Below the pieces are notes generated by a model. It searched no databases. It worked only from the letters and a program-made list of their open reading frames with translations, and was not told the DNA's origin. The translations under genes were made by a program, and so were the position numbers. From Tardiphaga sp. (GTDB lineage: Bacteria > Pseudomonadota > Alphaproteobacteria > Rhizobiales > Xanthobacteraceae), in the NCBI GenBank assembly GCA_030147505.1, contig JASBVG010000062.1, forward strand, positions 1 to 64,000: a stretch of 64,000 bases of DNA. Reading direction: 5' to 3'. Positions 9,286 to 18,282 of the stretch are shown piece by piece. How positions within the stretch are numbered: position 1 is the first letter of the stretch; each line of letters begins with the position of its first letter.

Positions 9286-9308
9286 ATCATGCACGATCCG
9301 TGCATGAT
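9286..9308. promoter_or_regulatory. Perfect 10-3-10 inverted repeat between hppD and Lrp-type gene
   Basis: The arms ATCATGCACG and CGTGCATGAT are exact reverse complements around the spacer ATC. The site ends 15 bp before the regulator start codon and begins 97 bp upstream of hppD. Position and symmetry fit an operator for the adjacent Lrp/AsnC protein, acting on both genes. A shorter overlapping dyad, CATGATCATG (9282-9291), extends the left side. Confidence 0.7.
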
Positions 9309-9323
9309 GGGAGCATTTCGCGC

Positions 9324-9800
9324 ATGGTCGAGGTGGATTCGTTCGATCTGAAGATGCTGTCGGCGCTGCAGGACGATGGCCGGCTAACCAACCAGCAGCT
9401 CGCCGACCAGGTCGGCCTCTCCGCCTCGCAATGCTCGCGGCGCCGGATGCGGCTGGAAGACGAGAAGGTGATATCGGGCTATCACGCCGATCTCGCGCCG
9501 GAGGCGCTCGGCTTCGGCGTCGTCGCCTTCATCCAGGTCACGCTCGCCACTCACTCGCCGGACAATGCGAAGAAGTTTCGCACGCTGGTCGCGCGGGTGG
9601 ACGAGATCCAGGAGGCTTATTCGCTCACCGGCGATGCCGACTACGTGCTCAAAGCCATCCTGCACGACCTCAAGGGGTTATCCGATCTCGTCAATGACGT
9701 GCTGATGCCCCATCAGAGCGTCGCGCATGTACGTTCGTCGATCGTGCTGGATCGATTGAAGGAGACCAGCAAGCTGCCGCTCAGGGCGCTTCGATCGTAG
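9324..9800 (+). CDS. Lrp/AsnC family transcriptional regulator
   Basis: A 158-residue regulator. Residues 1-60 form the Lrp winged helix (DSFDLKMLSALQDDGRLT, then the recognition region LSASQCSRRRMRLEDEKVI). Residues about 70-150 form the ligand-binding RAM/AsnC domain (GFGVVAFIQVTL, VDEIQEAYSLTGDADYVLKA). It is transcribed divergently from hppD with a 23-bp inverted repeat directly upstream of its ATG. A role as regulator of tyrosine/homogentisate catabolism, sensing an aromatic amino acid or keto acid and autoregulating, is inferred from context. It converges with the lactonase gene, 15 bp apart. Confidence 0.93.
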   Translation: MVEVDSFDLKMLSALQDDGRLTNQQLADQVGLSASQCSRRRMRLEDEKVISGYHADLAPEALGFGVVAFIQVTLATHSPDNAKKFRTLVARVDEIQEAYSLTGDADYVLKAILHDLKGLSDLVNDVLMPHQSVAHVRSSIVLDRLKETSKLPLRALRS

Positions 9801-9815
9801 AATGCAGGATGACCG

Positions 9816-10625
9816 TTAGCCCCTGGCGAAGGAGCGTGACGGCGGCTGGTGCACGGCATAGGCATCCGCCTTGCCGTCCACGGGTGGGTACAGTTCCCGC
9901 ACCAGCGGATCATGACCGGGAATGATGCGGTCTGGATGACCAGCGAGACGCTCGCAGGTGAGCCAACCGTCGACCATGTCGCCGATATTGTAGACGATCG
10001 GAAACGGACTGCGGCGATGCAGGTTGCCGTAGTAATGCGCGGCGTCCGAGGCTAGTACCACCGGGCCACGCTCGGTCACCACACGCACGACCTGCAAGCC
10101 ATCGGAGTGGCCGCCGACGCGGTGCAGGGTGATACCCGGCGCGACCTCGCCCTCGCCATTATGGAAGGCGACGCGCTCGCTATAGACGTGGCGGACCATC
10201 AAGGTGACGTCTTCGGCCGAGAACGGATGCCGGAGCAGGCCGTTGCACATGCAGCGACCCGTGGCATAGGCCATCTCGCGATCCTGCAAGTGGAAGCACG
10301 CATTCGGAAACCGATCGAGATTGCCGGCGTGATCATAATGCAGATGGGTAATCACGACGTCGCGGATGGTCTCCGCGGCCACACCGAATTGCGCGAGCGC
10401 ATCGACCGGATTGATCGCGAGCGCGCGATTGCGCTCTTTCGCCGCAACCTTGTTGAAACCGGTATCGACGAGGATGTCGCGACCACCGCCGCGAATGAGC
10501 CAGACGAAGTAGTCGAGATCGGCCGCCGTGGTTTCATGCGGATCGGGCGACAGGTAATTCATCGCCGGCGTCCGCGGCGTCATGGTGGCGTAGCGGATGG
10601 CAAAAATTTCATAGGTCGGCTTCAT
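9816..10625 (-). CDS. N-acyl-homoserine-lactonase-like metallo-beta-lactamase fold protein
   Basis: A 269-residue MBL-fold hydrolase of the AttM/AiiB lactonase group, which opens acyl-homoserine lactone rings and so quenches quorum signals. The dinuclear zinc motif is complete: HLHYDHAG, with further ligands in VGGHSDG, LASDAAHYYGN and PGHDP. An N-terminal segment TPRTPAMNYLSPDPHE is typical of the group. It starts at ATG 10625 and converges with the Lrp-type gene. Other MBL lactonases or esterases share these motifs, so the AHL substrate is inference. Confidence 0.85.
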   Translation of the reverse strand: MKPTYEIFAIRYATMTPRTPAMNYLSPDPHETTAADLDYFVWLIRGGGRDILVDTGFNKVAAKERNRALAINPVDALAQFGVAAETIRDVVITHLHYDHAGNLDRFPNACFHLQDREMAYATGRCMCNGLLRHPFSAEDVTLMVRHVYSERVAFHNGEGEVAPGITLHRVGGHSDGLQVVRVVTERGPVVLASDAAHYYGNLHRRSPFPIVYNIGDMVDGWLTCERLAGHPDRIIPGHDPLVRELYPPVDGKADAYAVHQPPSRSFARG

Positions 10626-10689
10626 GGAGCGTCATCCCGCGCTTCTGTTGTTGCGGCCACCAAGCCAGCTTCATGCGCAAAAATCAAAC

Positions 10690-10708
10690 CGTTCCACCCC
10701 TCGGAACG
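10690..10708. promoter_or_regulatory. Inverted repeat in the divergent lactonase / caspase-fold gap
   Basis: CGTTCC and GGAACG are separated by 7 bp, in the 250-bp gap between genes diverging at 10625 and 10876. An operator or paired half-site is possible; nothing else in the gap stands out. Confidence 0.25.
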
Positions 10709-10875
10709 ACCACCTTCGTGAACGCGCCAAGGCGCGATGAACCGCGATACTGCGTGGAGGAAAGCAGTGCGTTGGCAGCCCCAATACGGATGGTTTGATA
10801 ATACATATTGCGTGGACTAAGGTCGCCGCGGCGCGGTGTCGTTGCCGCGTCTTTTGGTGTTTGGACCGGCTCATT

Positions 10876-12339
10876 ATGAAGATTCGAATTGCGCTGATCG
10901 CCTTGCTGTCGCTCTCTGCCGCTCCGGTTGGGCATGCCACCGCAGCGGAGGAGCGCTCTCCGCGGATTGCTCTGGTGATCGGCAATGCAAAGTATCCGGA
11001 CGCCGAAGCACCCCTGAAGGAACCGATCAACGATGCCCGCGACATTGCGGCCGAGCTGAAACGCGACGGCTTCGAGGTCGAGACCGGCGAGAATCTCGGT
11101 GGCGACGGCATGCGCCGCGCACTGGAGAAACTTTACGGCAAGGTGACGCCGGGCACGGTGGCGCTGGTGTTCTTCAGCGGTTACGGCATCCAGTCGTCGC
11201 GCCAGAGTTATATGATCCCGGTCGATGCCCAGATCTGGACCGAAGCCGATGTCCGCCGCGATGGCTTCAGCCTCGAGACGGTGCTCAACGAACTCAATGG
11301 CCGCGGTGCCGGCGTGAAGATCGCATTGCTCGACGCGTCTCGCCGCAACCCGTTCGAGCGCCGGTTCCGCAGTTTCTCCGCAGGCCTCGCGCCAGTGATC
11401 GCGCCCAGCAACACGCTGGTGATGTATTCCGCCGCACTGAGCTCCGTGGTGAGCGAGGCTGGTTCCGATCGCAGCCTGTTCGCCACCGAGTTGCTCAAGG
11501 AGATCAAGGTCCCGGACATTACCGCTGAACAGACCCTGAACCGGACTCGCGTCAACGTCACTCGCGCCTCGCGCAGCGAGCAGGTGCCCTGGATATCGTC
11601 GTCGCTGGCGGAAGATTTTGCCTTTATCCCAGGTTCGCGCCCGTCATCCGTTGCCGCAGGGCCTGCGGCTGAGCCCGTCCCGGCTCCGGTCGCACCGCCG
11701 CGTCCTGCGCCTGTTGCACCTGCGCCCGCCAAGCAGGCTGCGGTCGCTCCGACCCCGGCAGCGCCGAGTCCCGCGGTCGCACCCGCAGCGCCGGCGACCG
11801 CCGACACACCGCGCGATGAGAGCAAGATCCTGCTGGCGCTGGCTGATGATCCAACGGTGAAGTCTCTGAACAGCAAAATCACCGAAAATACCGAAGACGT
11901 CGGCGCGCTTTACCGGCGCGGCCAGGTCTATGCCAGCAAAGGTGCCTATTTCGCCGCGCTGAAGGATTTCGACGCCACCATCAAACTCAGCCCCAAAGAC
12001 GTCGAAGCCTATAACAACCGCTGTTGGGTCCGCGCGGTGACCAACGATCTTGCCGGCGCGCTCAAGGACTGCAACGAGGCGCTGCGGCTACGACCGAATT
12101 TCGTCGATGCGCTGGATAGCCGCGGCCTGGTCAATCTCAAGAACGGCCAGAGCAAGAATGCCATCACCGATTTCGACGCAGCCCTGAAGATCAACCCCCA
12201 ACTGACATCCTCGCTCTATGGTCGCGGCCTTGCCAAGCAGCGCCTCGGCCAGACCGCCGAAGGCGAGCTCGACATCAACAATGCCAAAGCGATGGACCCG
12301 GATATCGTGAAGGAATTTGCCAGCTTCGGTGTGCGCTGA
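10876..12339 (+). CDS. Secreted caspase-fold (C14) pseudo-enzyme with TPR repeats
   Basis: A 487-residue protein. Residues 1-24 are a signal peptide ending near TAAEE. Residues about 28-250 form a caspase-like p20 domain (RIALVIGNAKYPDAEAPLKEPINDA). The catalytic His position is Tyr103 in SGYGIQ and the catalytic Cys position is Ser155 in LDASRRNPF, so cysteine-protease activity is not expected. A Pro/Ala-rich linker spans about 256-315, followed by about four TPR repeats (345-487), suggesting a scaffold in the periplasm. ATG 10876 is chosen because it gives a clean signal peptide. It heads the cluster with the OmpA-like and RND genes, and a paralogue with the same substitutions closes the cluster. 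Confidence 0.88.
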   Translation: MKIRIALIALLSLSAAPVGHATAAEERSPRIALVIGNAKYPDAEAPLKEPINDARDIAAELKRDGFEVETGENLGGDGMRRALEKLYGKVTPGTVALVFFSGYGIQSSRQSYMIPVDAQIWTEADVRRDGFSLETVLNELNGRGAGVKIALLDASRRNPFERRFRSFSAGLAPVIAPSNTLVMYSAALSSVVSEAGSDRSLFATELLKEIKVPDITAEQTLNRTRVNVTRASRSEQVPWISSSLAEDFAFIPGSRPSSVAAGPAAEPVPAPVAPPRPAPVAPAPAKQAAVAPTPAAPSPAVAPAAPATADTPRDESKILLALADDPTVKSLNSKITENTEDVGALYRRGQVYASKGAYFAALKDFDATIKLSPKDVEAYNNRCWVRAVTNDLAGALKDCNEALRLRPNFVDALDSRGLVNLKNGQSKNAITDFDAALKINPQLTSSLYGRGLAKQRLGQTAEGELDINNAKAMDPDIVKEFASFGVR

Positions 12340-12509
12340 GACGGCGCCGCCGGTCCCGACGGATGGCACACAATTTTGCCAAATGGATTTGAACCAACGC
12401 CGCGCAGACGGACACTATTGAACACAAGCCGGACGCCGACTTGCCGGCCGGGAAACGACTTCGGATTGAGCCACGCGCCTGTTGCGCGATCGGAGAGAAG
12501 GGTGCCGTC

Positions 12510-13169
12510 ATGTCGAGATCGTCCACACGCTTTTGTGTCACTGCCATCCGCGTAGCCTTCATCGCTGGCGCCGCCATTACCTTTACTGCCAGCGCAGTGA
12601 TCGCAGCCGAAGACGTCACCTCCGATCAGATTCTACGTGCGCTGGCGCCAAAGAAGCCACTCACCCGTGGCCTCTCGATGGCTCCTCCAGCCGAGCCCAC
12701 CGTCAACGCCGCCGAAGGCAAATTCATGGATTCCCTTCGCAATCGCAGCACCCGGTCGCTGTCGATGGGCGAACGCGAGCAGATCGCTACCATCGCGCAG
12801 ACCAAGCCGGCGATCGATCTCGAGATCAACTTCGACTACAACTCGGCGAATATCAGCAAGCGCTCGATGTCGTCAGTCCAGGCGCTCGGCAAGGCGTTGA
12901 GCAGCCCTGACCTCAAGGGTTCGACCTTCGTGGTCGCCGGCCACACCGACGCGGTTGGCGGCGAAGAGTACAATCAGGAACTGTCGGAGCGCCGTGCGGA
13001 TTCGATCAAGCGCTACCTGGTCGAGCGTTTCGGCATCGCCGGCGCCGATCTCGTCACTGTTGGCTATGGCAAGACCAAGCCGAAGAGTGGTCTCGCGCCA
13101 ACCGACCCGACCAACCGCCGTGTTCAGGTCGTGAATATGGCCAATAAGGCAACCGCCTCGTCGCAGTAA
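12510..13169 (+). CDS. OmpA-family peptidoglycan-associated protein
   Basis: A 219-residue secreted protein. It has a signal peptide (residues 1 to about 33, FTASAVIAAED), a linker of about 70 residues, and a C-terminal OmpA-like domain from about residue 105. The domain carries INFDYNSANIS, VAGHTDAVGGEEYNQELSERRADSI and NRRVQV, the meso-diaminopimelate-binding pattern. No lipobox or beta-barrel segment is seen, so it would be a soluble or cell-wall-bound periplasmic protein. GGAGAGAAGG precedes ATG 12510. It lies between the caspase-fold protein and the first RND adaptor on the same strand, consistent with tethering this envelope system to peptidoglycan. Confidence 0.9.
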   Translation: MSRSSTRFCVTAIRVAFIAGAAITFTASAVIAAEDVTSDQILRALAPKKPLTRGLSMAPPAEPTVNAAEGKFMDSLRNRSTRSLSMGEREQIATIAQTKPAIDLEINFDYNSANISKRSMSSVQALGKALSSPDLKGSTFVVAGHTDAVGGEEYNQELSERRADSIKRYLVERFGIAGADLVTVGYGKTKPKSGLAPTDPTNRRVQVVNMANKATASSQ

Positions 13170-13339
13170 TGCGCTGAGGTACACATCGCCGCTGCGGATT
13201 GCCGCATCATAGCGTTCCGGCCCTCGCGGAGCGCTGTTTGCTTTGGCGATCATACGCATCCCGTATAGGATCGCACATCCTGCCGAGGCACCGCGCATTG
13301 ACCGGTCCTCTGCCCTGCCAAGTGTGGACCCATTCGACA

Positions 13340-14233
13340 ATGAAGGCCCCTGCCCGCTTCGCCCCGGCCCTTGCCATCCTGTCGCTGGCGACGGCTGCTA
13401 TCGCCGCCGATCCCGCTCCGAGCGGATCGCCCAACGGCGTGGTCGTGACCGTCGCCAAGGCGACCAATGCATGTTTCTCCGACCAGGTGCGCGTCACCGG
13501 TTTCGTGGTGCCGCGACGCGAAGCGCACATCGGCGTCGACACCGAAGGCTCGCGTGTTTCCGAAGTGCTGGTCAAGGAAGGCGACATCGTCGCCGAGAAC
13601 CAGGAACTCGCGCGATTGATTCCACCTCCATCGGCGAGCAATGCGCGGCCCAACGCAGTGCCGCTCCGCGCGCCTGCTGCAGGCCTTGTCACAACGGTGC
13701 TGACCCAGGCTGGTGCGCCGGCATCACCGCAGGCCGGACCGATGTTCAAGATCGCCATCAATAACGAGCTCGAACTCGACGCCGAAGTGCCGAGCATTCA
13801 CATTCTCAAGCTCAATCCCGGCGCCACCGCGCGCATCAGCCGCGATGGCCATGCCGACGTCTTCGGCAAAGTGCGGGTGGTGTCGCCGCAAATCGATCGC
13901 ACCACCCAGCTCGGCCACGTCCGGCTGTCGCTCGCACCCAATCCGTCGATCAAGGTCGGCATGTTCGCGCGCGCCAATATCGATGCACGCCGCAGCTGCG
14001 GCGTCGCCATTCCGCGCTCGGCCATCGAGCACTTCACCGTGCAACTGGTGAAAGGCAATGTGATCGAGACGCGGCGCGTCAAGGTCGGCCTTGTCTCCGA
14101 CAACTCCACGGAAATTCTCGAAGGCGTCGAAGTCGGTGACATCGTCGTCGCCGATGCCGGCACGTCGCTGCATGACGGCGACAAAGTTCAGACCATCTTC
14201 GTCGACGATCTCGACCGTTCGCGGGTGCGCTAA
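13340..14233 (+). CDS. RND periplasmic adaptor (membrane fusion protein), hairpin-less
   Basis: A 297-residue periplasmic adaptor with a signal peptide (cleavage near AIAAD, residue 23). The lipoyl half-motifs (VSEVLVKEGDIVAENQELARL and LRAPAAGLVTTVLTQAGAP) are separated by only about 15 residues, so the long alpha-helical hairpin that normally contacts TolC-type channels is missing. Beta-barrel and membrane-proximal regions follow (IPRSAI, GLVSDNSTEILEGVEVGDIVVA). Cys45 and Cys220 have counterparts in the second adaptor downstream and may form a disulfide. The stop codon is immediately followed by the ATG of the RND permease, implying tight coupling. Confidence 0.85.
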   Translation: MKAPARFAPALAILSLATAAIAADPAPSGSPNGVVVTVAKATNACFSDQVRVTGFVVPRREAHIGVDTEGSRVSEVLVKEGDIVAENQELARLIPPPSASNARPNAVPLRAPAAGLVTTVLTQAGAPASPQAGPMFKIAINNELELDAEVPSIHILKLNPGATARISRDGHADVFGKVRVVSPQIDRTTQLGHVRLSLAPNPSIKVGMFARANIDARRSCGVAIPRSAIEHFTVQLVKGNVIETRRVKVGLVSDNSTEILEGVEVGDIVVADAGTSLHDGDKVQTIFVDDLDRSRVR

Positions 14234-17200
14234 ATGGCAATGAATATCTCGGCATGGTCGATCCGCCATCCGCTTCCCTCCGTCGTCTTCTCCATCATCC
14301 TGCTGCTGCTCGGCTGGGTGAGTTTCACGAAACTCGCGATCACGCGGTTGCCAAGCGCGGATATTCCCGTGATCTCCGTGGCGGTGGCGCAATTCGGTGC
14401 CGCCCCTGCAGAGCTTGAGGCACAAGTCACCAAGACGATCGAGGACGGCGTCTCCGGTGTCGAAGGCGTCCGGCATATCTCATCCTCGATCACCGATGGC
14501 TTGTCGGTCACCACCGTCCAGTTCGCCCTCGAAACCAATACCGACCGCGCGCTCAATGACGTGAAAGACGCCGTCACCCGCGTCCGCGCCAACCTGCCGC
14601 AGAACGTCAACGAACCTCTGATCCAGCGCGTGGACGTGATCGGCCTGCCGATCGTCACCTATGCCGCGATCTCGCCGGGCAAGACACCGGAACAACTCTC
14701 CTGGTTCGTCGACGACGTCGTGAAGCGCGCGCTGCAGGGCGTCCGCGGCGTGGCGCAAGTGGAACGCATCGGCGGTGTCGAACGCGAAATCCTCGTCTCG
14801 CTCGATCCCGACCGGCTGCAGGCCGCCGGCCTGACCGCCGTGGACGTCTCGCGTCGCCTGCGCGGCACCAATGTCGATCTCGCCGGCGGCCGCGCCGAGA
14901 TCGGCAAAAACGACCAGGCGATCCGCACCCTCGCCGGCGCCAAGACGCTGAACGAACTCGCCGGCACCATGATCAGCCTGCCTTCCGGCGGCGAAGTGCG
15001 ACTGGAAGATCTCGGCACCGTCACCGACACCATCGCCGATCGCCGCACCTTCGCGCGTCTTAACGGCGAACCGGTGGTGGCGCTGGGCATTAAACGCTCC
15101 AAGGGCGCCAGCGACGTGGTGGTCGCAGAAGCCGTGCAGAAGCGCATCAACGCGCTGAAGGAATCCTACCCCGACGTCGATCTGAAACTGATCGATACGT
15201 CAGTGGATTTCACCAAGGGCAATTATGACGCCGCCATGAGCACCCTGTTCGAAGGCGCTGCACTAGCGGTCATCGTCGTATTCCTGTTCCTCCGCGATCT
15301 ACGTGCCACCGTCATCGCCGCCGTCTCGCTGCCGCTCTCCATCTTCCCGGCCTTCTGGGTGATGGACATGCTCGGCTTCTCGCTCAATCTCGTCAGCTTC
15401 CTCGCCATCACGCTGTCCACGGGCATTCTCGTCGACGATGCCATCGTCGAGATCGAGAATATCGTGCGGCATATGCGGATGGGCAAATCGCCTTATCGGG
15501 CCGCGCTGGAAGCCGCCGATGAAATCGGCCTCGCGGTGATCGCAATCAGCCTCACCATCATCGCGATCTTTGCGCCCGCCAGCTTCATGTCGGGCATTGC
15601 CGGCCAGTTCTTCAAGCAGTTCGGCATCACCGTATCGGTGCAGGTGTTCTTCTCACTGCTTGCGGCGCGTTTCGTCACGCCCGTGCTCGCGGCCTATTTC
15701 ATGAAGGACCACAAGCACGACGATCCGCCACCAGGTCGCGTTCTGCAGCTTTACCACAAGCTCGTGACTCTCTCGGTGAAACGCTACTATCTGACGGTTC
15801 TGTTCGGCATCGGCGTCTTCGCATTGTCGATCCTCAGCATCCAGCTGCTGCCGCAAGGCTTCCTGCCGGCGCAGGACACAGCCCGCTCGCTGCTGGCAAT
15901 GGAATTGCCGCCCGGCTCGCAGCTGGCCTTCACGGAAAAGACCACCGAAGCGATCGTGCAGCGGCTGCGCAAGAGGCCCGAGGTCAAGAGCGTCTTTGTC
16001 GATGGCGGCCGCGTGCCGCCCGGCATCTCCGAAGTCCGTCGCGCCTCGCTGATCATCAACTACACGCCAAAGGGCGACCGCAAAATCTCACAGCGCGAAC
16101 TTGAACTCGCGATCGGCGAAGAACTGCAGAGTGTTCCTGACATCCGTTACTGGTTCCTCGACGAGAACGGTCTGCGCGCCATCTCGCTGGTCGTGACCGG
16201 ACCTGACATCAACATTGTCAGTAATGTCGCAAACGAACTCGCGACCCAGATGAAGCGCATTCCACTGATCGCCAATGTGATCTCGGAAACCTCGCTTGAC
16301 CGCCCGGAACTGCGTGTGCAGCCGCGCGCCGACCTCGCAGCACGCCTTGGCGTCTCGACCGAGGGACTTTCCGAAACCATCCGTGTCGCCACCATCGGCG
16401 ATGTCGGCCCCGCATTGGCGAAATTCGATGCGGGCGATCGGCTCGTGCCGATCCGCGTGCAACTCGAAGACAGCGCACGATCTGACATCCAGGTGCTTGA
16501 GCAGCTTCGCGTGCCAATCGGCGGCGGGCGCGGCGGCGTGCCGCTCTCGGTGGTCGCCGACATCAAGCTCGATCAGGGGCCTACCAGCATCAATCGCTAC
16601 GATCGTGAACGACAAGCGACGGTAGCAGCGGATCTCGTCGGCACGGCAGCGCTCGGCGATGCCCTGAAGAAAATCTACGAACTGCCGGTCATGAAGACGC
16701 TGCCAAAGAATGTCAGCGTCAAACAATCCGGCGACGCCGAAAGCCTGAACGAACTTGCGGATGGCTTTGCGACCGCGATCTCGGCGGGTTTAATGATGGT
16801 CTATGCGGTGCTGGTGCTGCTGTTTGGCACCTTTCTGCAGCCGATCACCATTTTGTTCTCGCTCCCGCTCTCCATCGGCGGCGCGATCATGGCACTGCTC
16901 GTGACAGGGAAGCAGCTCACCACACCGGTCTGGATTGGCATCCTGATGCTGATGGGCATCGTCACCAAGAACGCCATCATGCTGGTGGAGTTCGCGGTGG
17001 AATCGATGCGTGAGGGCAAGCCGCGCGACGTCGCCATCATCGATGCGGGCATGAAGCGTGCGCGGCCGATCGTGATGACCACCATCGCCATGGCCGCGGG
17101 CATGATGCCGTCGGCACTGGCATGGGGGGCAGGCGGCGAATTCCGTTCGCCGATGGCGCTCGCGGTGATCGGTGGCCTGATCTTCTCCACGCTACTGTCG

Positions 17201-17341
17201 CTGATCTTCGTGCCGGCGATGTTCCTGATGATGGACGATGTCGGCAATCTGTCGTGGCGTCTCGGCCGCAAGCTATTGGTTTCCAACGGCGAAGAGGATC
17301 GCAGCCATCCGCCAACCGGACATGGACAGGCTGACCGATGA
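14234..17341 (+). CDS. RND efflux permease (AcrB/HAE1-type)
   Basis: A 1035-residue inner-membrane proton-driven transporter with 12 predicted helices and two large periplasmic loops. The proton-relay residues are present: Asp401-Asp402 in GILVDDAIVEIENI and Lys912 in GIVTKNAIMLVEF. The N-terminus, WSIRHPLPSVVFSIILLLLG, is typical of the class. It begins directly after the first adaptor stop (TAA-ATG) and overlaps the second adaptor by ATGA at 17338-17341. Drug, lipid or other hydrophobic substrates are possible; the neighbours point to an envelope function. No TolC-family gene is in the window. Confidence 0.95.
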   Translation: MAMNISAWSIRHPLPSVVFSIILLLLGWVSFTKLAITRLPSADIPVISVAVAQFGAAPAELEAQVTKTIEDGVSGVEGVRHISSSITDGLSVTTVQFALETNTDRALNDVKDAVTRVRANLPQNVNEPLIQRVDVIGLPIVTYAAISPGKTPEQLSWFVDDVVKRALQGVRGVAQVERIGGVEREILVSLDPDRLQAAGLTAVDVSRRLRGTNVDLAGGRAEIGKNDQAIRTLAGAKTLNELAGTMISLPSGGEVRLEDLGTVTDTIADRRTFARLNGEPVVALGIKRSKGASDVVVAEAVQKRINALKESYPDVDLKLIDTSVDFTKGNYDAAMSTLFEGAALAVIVVFLFLRDLRATVIAAVSLPLSIFPAFWVMDMLGFSLNLVSFLAITLSTGILVDDAIVEIENIVRHMRMGKSPYRAALEAADEIGLAVIAISLTIIAIFAPASFMSGIAGQFFKQFGITVSVQVFFSLLAARFVTPVLAAYFMKDHKHDDPPPGRVLQLYHKLVTLSVKRYYLTVLFGIGVFALSILSIQLLPQGFLPAQDTARSLLAMELPPGSQLAFTEKTTEAIVQRLRKRPEVKSVFVDGGRVPPGISEVRRASLIINYTPKGDRKISQRELELAIGEELQSVPDIRYWFLDENGLRAISLVVTGPDINIVSNVANELATQMKRIPLIANVISETSLDRPELRVQPRADLAARLGVSTEGLSETIRVATIGDVGPALAKFDAGDRLVPIRVQLEDSARSDIQVLEQLRVPIGGGRGGVPLSVVADIKLDQGPTSINRYDRERQATVAADLVGTAALGDALKKIYELPVMKTLPKNVSVKQSGDAESLNELADGFATAISAGLMMVYAVLVLLFGTFLQPITILFSLPLSIGGAIMALLVTGKQLTTPVWIGILMLMGIVTKNAIMLVEFAVESMREGKPRDVAIIDAGMKRARPIVMTTIAMAAGMMPSALAWGAGGEFRSPMALAVIGGLIFSTLLSLIFVPAMFLMMDDVGNLSWRLGRKLLVSNGEEDRSHPPTGHGQADR

Positions 17342-18240
17342 TCGTGTCGCATCCTTTCTTCACGCAACGGACCATCGTCATGTTGAAGCACTTCCTGCTC
17401 GCCACCGCGCTCTGTTCGTTCGCGACGCCTGGCCGTGCCGCCGACGAGGCCGACCTCGCCAAGGGCGCCGCGGTCACCGTGCTGGCGGCATCCAAGCAGT
17501 GTTTCGCAGATACGGTCGATGTTTCGGGTCTACTGCTGCCTCGCGAGGAAGTCCCGATCCGGCCTGACCGGCCCGGCATGAAGGTCGCCGAAGTGCTGGT
17601 CGATGCCGGCGAGACGGTCACCGCCGGCCAGATCCTTGCACGGCTGACCTCGCCCGATGGCGGTTCGGTTCAGCTCCAGGCGACTGTCGCCGGCCTCGTC
17701 AGCGCTTCCACCGCCGTGGTGGGCACAATCGCCTCCGCGCGCGGCGAGGCACTGTTCAGCATCATTTCACGCAGCGAGTTCGACTTCATCGGTCAAGTGC
17801 CGACCCGCGATCTGCCTAAACTCAAGGTCGATCAACCCGCGAAGATCAAGGTGATAGGAATCGGCGAACTCGATGCGAAGGTACGCCGCGTTGCTCCGTC
17901 GGTAGAGCCGAACAGCCAGCTCGGTCAGGTGGTAATCGCGCTCAATTCTCCGCGCCGGCTGATGACCAATTCCTATGCGCGTGCGATGATCAAGACGGGG
18001 GAAAGTTGCGGCGTCGCACTGCCGCTCACTGCGATCCTCTACAGCGCCGGCGGTACGGTCGTGCAAGTGGTGCGGCGCCATCGGATCGAAACGCGCCGCG
18101 TCGAGGTCGGGCTGCTGTCCGGGGGACAGGTCGAAATTCGCGAAGGTCTCAATGAGGGCGATATCGTTGTCGCACGCGCCGGCGCCTTGCTGCGCGAAGG
18201 CGACCCGGTTCGACCTGTTACAGCCAATGTCGGAAAATAA
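17338..18240 (+). CDS. Second RND periplasmic adaptor, hairpin-less
   Basis: A 300-residue protein, clearly a diverged homologue of the first adaptor: the same short lipoyl domain (VAEVLVDAGETVTAGQILARL, then LQATVAGLVSASTAVVG) with no alpha-hairpin, and Cys55 and Cys224 at equivalent places (KQCFAD, ESCGVALP). ATGA overlap with the permease supports the start at 17338. ATG 17380 would give a more conventional signal peptide (MLKHFLLATALCSF), so the true start is uncertain. Two adaptors bracketing one permease suggests a hetero-adaptor assembly, as in pumps such as MdtABC-like or CusBA-like systems, though here the adaptors rather than the permeases are doubled. Confidence 0.85.
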   Translation: MIVSHPFFTQRTIVMLKHFLLATALCSFATPGRAADEADLAKGAAVTVLAASKQCFADTVDVSGLLLPREEVPIRPDRPGMKVAEVLVDAGETVTAGQILARLTSPDGGSVQLQATVAGLVSASTAVVGTIASARGEALFSIISRSEFDFIGQVPTRDLPKLKVDQPAKIKVIGIGELDAKVRRVAPSVEPNSQLGQVVIALNSPRRLMTNSYARAMIKTGESCGVALPLTAILYSAGGTVVQVVRRHRIETRRVEVGLLSGGQVEIREGLNEGDIVVARAGALLREGDPVRPVTANVGK

Positions 18241-18282
18241 TGGGTCCGCCGCGCGGGACGATGACGTTCGCGCCGATGGAGC

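Noticed and set aside
10876..12339. Active caspase/metacaspase protease, possible abortive-infection or toxin system
   Set aside because: Both catalytic positions are replaced (Tyr103, Ser155), it is exported, and no immunity partner or effector sensor is adjacent.
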